DNA of 64,000 nucleotides from Paracoccaceae bacterium. GTDB lineage: Bacteria; Pseudomonadota; Alphaproteobacteria; Rhodobacterales; Rhodobacteraceae. The notes under the pieces are model-generated. The model worked only from the letters and a program-made list of their open reading frames with translations, was not told the origin of the DNA and did no database searches. Position 1 is the first letter of the stretch; each line of letters opens with the position of its first letter. This document shows, one piece after another, positions 62,152 to 64,000 of the stretch. The DNA is taken from assembly GCA_022822495.1 (NCBI GenBank), contig JAJEBQ010000054.1, positions 1 through 64,000 on the forward strand, in the 5' to 3' direction. The translations under genes and the position numbers were made by a program.

Positions 62152-63154
62152 TTTTTATCCTTCCTTCGGCTTCTGAACAATAAACTGGATCAACATCCAT
62201 ACCGATGTAATTCCTTCCTTCAATCTTTGCAGCAATAGCACTCGTTCCACTTCCTAAATATGGATCCAAAACAATTCCATTCACTGGACATAGCAATTTT
62301 ACAAATTCTCTAATTATACCTAGCGGGTAAACAGCACAGTGTTTAATACCTGGTATTGTTTCAACGGGACTAAAAATTACGTCTTTTTTAATAGTATCTC
62401 CACGCATTTTTATGATTGTAAAACCCTGCTTTTTAATTTGTTGCTTTCGACCACCAGATTGACCACCGAAAGCTTCAGCATGAATACCTCTTATTTTCAT
62501 CCGGAACCCACATAATACTCCTTTTCGTACTTCAGAAATTACCTCATCAAGTGCTTTATTTGCTTTTTCCTTCTCTAAATTAGTTAGATCTGCCAATTTA
62601 ATTAATTCTCTGTATTTGCTACCCAAACGAGAAGTTGGCTTATTTATTTTTTTGGGAGGGGGCTTTGATGATTCAAAGGACTTTCTATCGTAATAGTACT
62701 GCGAACTTTTGATAAAGTGAAAAAAGGGTTCTGTGCTACTAACTAATCTTCTATCAAACTGGCGAGGGGTAGGATTATTTTTAACCCAAGTAATATTATT
62801 GACAAGTTTAATTTTGTCTTGGCTCGAAGCCATCAAAGCAAATCTGTAGGGTATCAAACTAAGAGAACTACCAATATATTTATCACCCAGATTGTAAACA
62901 ATGTTTCCACTGGGTTTGATAATCCGTATTATTTCACAAAATACATCCATTAGTGACTCAAGGTACTTTTCAACGGATGCTTCTAATCCAATACCCATAG
63001 TGGAATAGTTATATACTCTTTGTTGATAATAAGGAGGCGAAGTAATAACTAAATCAATTGAATCATCAGATATTTGTTTAAGCAAAATAGCTGAATCCCC
63101 ACAATGAATTGAATTCGTTAAAATATTTTTATGTTTTATTCCTGCCTTGCTCAT
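62135..63154 (-). CDS. site-specific DNA methyltransferase, N4-cytosine or N6-adenine type
   Basis: The 339-residue enzyme has catalytic motif IV TSPPYY (38-43) before the SAM-binding motif DPYLGSGTSAIAA (297-309), the beta-class order. SPPY is compatible with N4-cytosine and with some N6-adenine enzymes. It also has NLGDKY and NNITWVKNNPTPRQFDRRL. It protects DNA from the adjacent endonuclease. It is preceded by a GGATAAA-like leader with no strong ribosome site. Confidence 0.88.
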   Translation of the reverse strand: MSKAGIKHKNILTNSIHCGDSAILLKQISDDSIDLVITSPPYYQQRVYNYSTMGIGLEASVEKYLESLMDVFCEIIRIIKPSGNIVYNLGDKYIGSSLSLIPYRFALMASSQDKIKLVNNITWVKNNPTPRQFDRRLVSSTEPFFHFIKSSQYYYDRKSFESSKPPPKKINKPTSRLGSKYRELIKLADLTNLEKEKANKALDEVISEVRKGVLCGFRMKIRGIHAEAFGGQSGGRKQQIKKQGFTIIKMRGDTIKKDVIFSPVETIPGIKHCAVYPLGIIREFVKLLCPVNGIVLDPYLGSGTSAIAAKIEGRNYIGMDVDPVYCSEAEGRIKNVSKN

Positions 63155-63373
63155 TTATTTAACCTAAATATTTATCAGTAGAGAAACATTTATCTATACC
63201 CTTGGCGATAATGTCCCCGTCGAATTGGTTTCCCGCCACCGTACCTAAACAGTATTTTTTTGTCAATTACCTAGACCACCACGCAGGACTTTTTTGCACT
63301 TAATTTGGTTTTCCTTTTTTGTAACAACTCAGGCTGTTACTTGGGAAAAATATTAAAGTTACCTATTCCAAAT

Positions 63374-63745
63374 TCATTCGGAATTAGGAGATAATTTTCC
63401 GTGGGTATTTATAACATCGTCAATCCGAAGAGAGTGTCGATTGTCTTGGCCCCGGCTATTGGATCGGATAAGGTGGTGTTCAAATCCGGGTTTGCGAGTT
63501 GTTTCGAGGGTGATCAAGACACTGCCACGGGGGAATGAGCGTTTAGTGGTCACGATATCTTTGCTGGGTTTGATGGTTATTCCTTCTTTGAAGAGGATAC
63601 GGAGGTTATCAATGACATTTTGTTGGAAAGGTATGAGTTTAGCGACGGTTGTTTTGACGACACGTTTGCCTTCTCGGCGCACTTTTCTGAGGAGAAAGGC
63701 TTGGTATCCCTTTTGATTGATAATGGTTTCGATATAGTAGGCTAT
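63374..63745 (-). pseudogene. N-terminal remnant of an IS1634-type transposase
   Basis: Reading leftward from 63745 the frame shows AYYIETIINQKGYQAFLLRK, then VRREGKRVVKTTVAKL, RSFPRGSVLITLE and RSNSRGQDNRH. This matches the N-terminal region of IS1634-type transposases. At the position of the expected initiator the codon is ATA, with a TAA stop further upstream, and the frame ends after about 115 residues. So the piece is a non-functional fragment. The rest of the transposase is not in the window, and no terminal inverted repeat is seen. Confidence 0.72.
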
Positions 63746-64000
63746 GCCAGGTTATGAGATACGGGTGCATTATGGCAGGTAAAAAAGCTTTAAAACTAGC
63801 CACAAGCCTTCATACAACTGTGGTGATAAATTCAAGAAGTTTTAATAAACGCAGGGACATATATCCAAGTATATGATTCTTAAAAATAACAATCAGGTTT
63901 TTTGCAGACTTGCATTACTTTTTTGGGGTTTCTAATTATTGAATAGGGAGTTTTTTCACTATCTGGTTTCCAAGTAATTCGATTTGGGCAACCTCGTGTT

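Noticed and set aside
63865..63881. A possible fourth copy of the palindromic repeat near the right end
   Set aside because: Only about 12 of 17 positions match the core and the GGGG end is missing, so chance in AT-rich DNA is likely.

Overview
The window looks like a chromosome segment of an AT-rich alphaproteobacterium (about 40-45% GC by eye), probably marine or pelagic. The evidence is a 41-aa L36 of the alphaproteobacterial type, a SUV3-like helicase next to fdxA, DinB with an N-terminal zinc ribbon, a bacterial ceramidase-domain protein, a heterotetrameric sarcosine oxidase operon, choline-sulfatase and two branched-chain amino-acid-type ABC importers. I cannot fix the genus. No rRNA is present; RNA genes are RNase P RNA and tRNA-Val(GAC).

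Layout. 0-2 kb: an IS66-type transposase tail and an AbiE toxin-antitoxin pair with a frameshifted toxin. 2-16.5 kb: housekeeping genes (tadA, ceramidase-like, gatC-gatA, envelope lipoprotein and amidase, rnpB, rpmG, Bax-inhibitor-like protein, MDR reductase, hydrolase, SCP2 protein, TPR protein, helicase, fdxA, acyl-CoA synthetase). 16.6-17.2 kb: a roughly 500-bp unit bounded by perfect 18-bp inverted repeats and holding a broken small secreted-protein gene. 17-22.7 kb: choline-sulfatase, cobS and cobT (cobalamin lower-ligand assembly) and a Kef-type antiporter. 23-26.2 kb: a 1071-aa fusion of a cobalamin/Fe-S reductive dehalogenase with an NAD(P)H-FMN-[2Fe-2S] reductase. 26.4-28.3 kb: an AAA ATPase (DUF3696-like) tightly coupled to a frameshifted PIN-domain nuclease, probably a defence cassette.

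28.4-47.3 kb reads as a methylated-compound catabolic region. A Rieske demethylase-type oxygenase, a Rieske ferredoxin and a MocD-like di-iron membrane oxygenase diverge from an M29/NicX-like protein, an AhpD-like protein and soxBDAG. An ABC importer, miaB and a formate dehydrogenase catalytic subunit follow. Formaldehyde and C1 units from demethylation and sarcosine oxidation could reach formate and then CO2, though the links are inferred from proximity. 47.3-55.9 kb is the familiar aromatic or aryl-acid locus: acyl-CoA synthetase, complete ABC importer, a small DUF6958-like gene (frameshifted) and a PaaK-type ligase.

55.9-64 kb: rpmJ, tRNA-Val, a TerB-like membrane protein, dinB, pyrF, a cytosine-deaminase-family amidohydrolase, a type II restriction-modification pair and an IS1634-type transposase remnant.

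Four separate accessory genes carry single-base frameshifts, three of them at A/T homopolymer runs, while every long core gene is open. This suggests either decay of accessory genes or residual homopolymer errors in the assembly.
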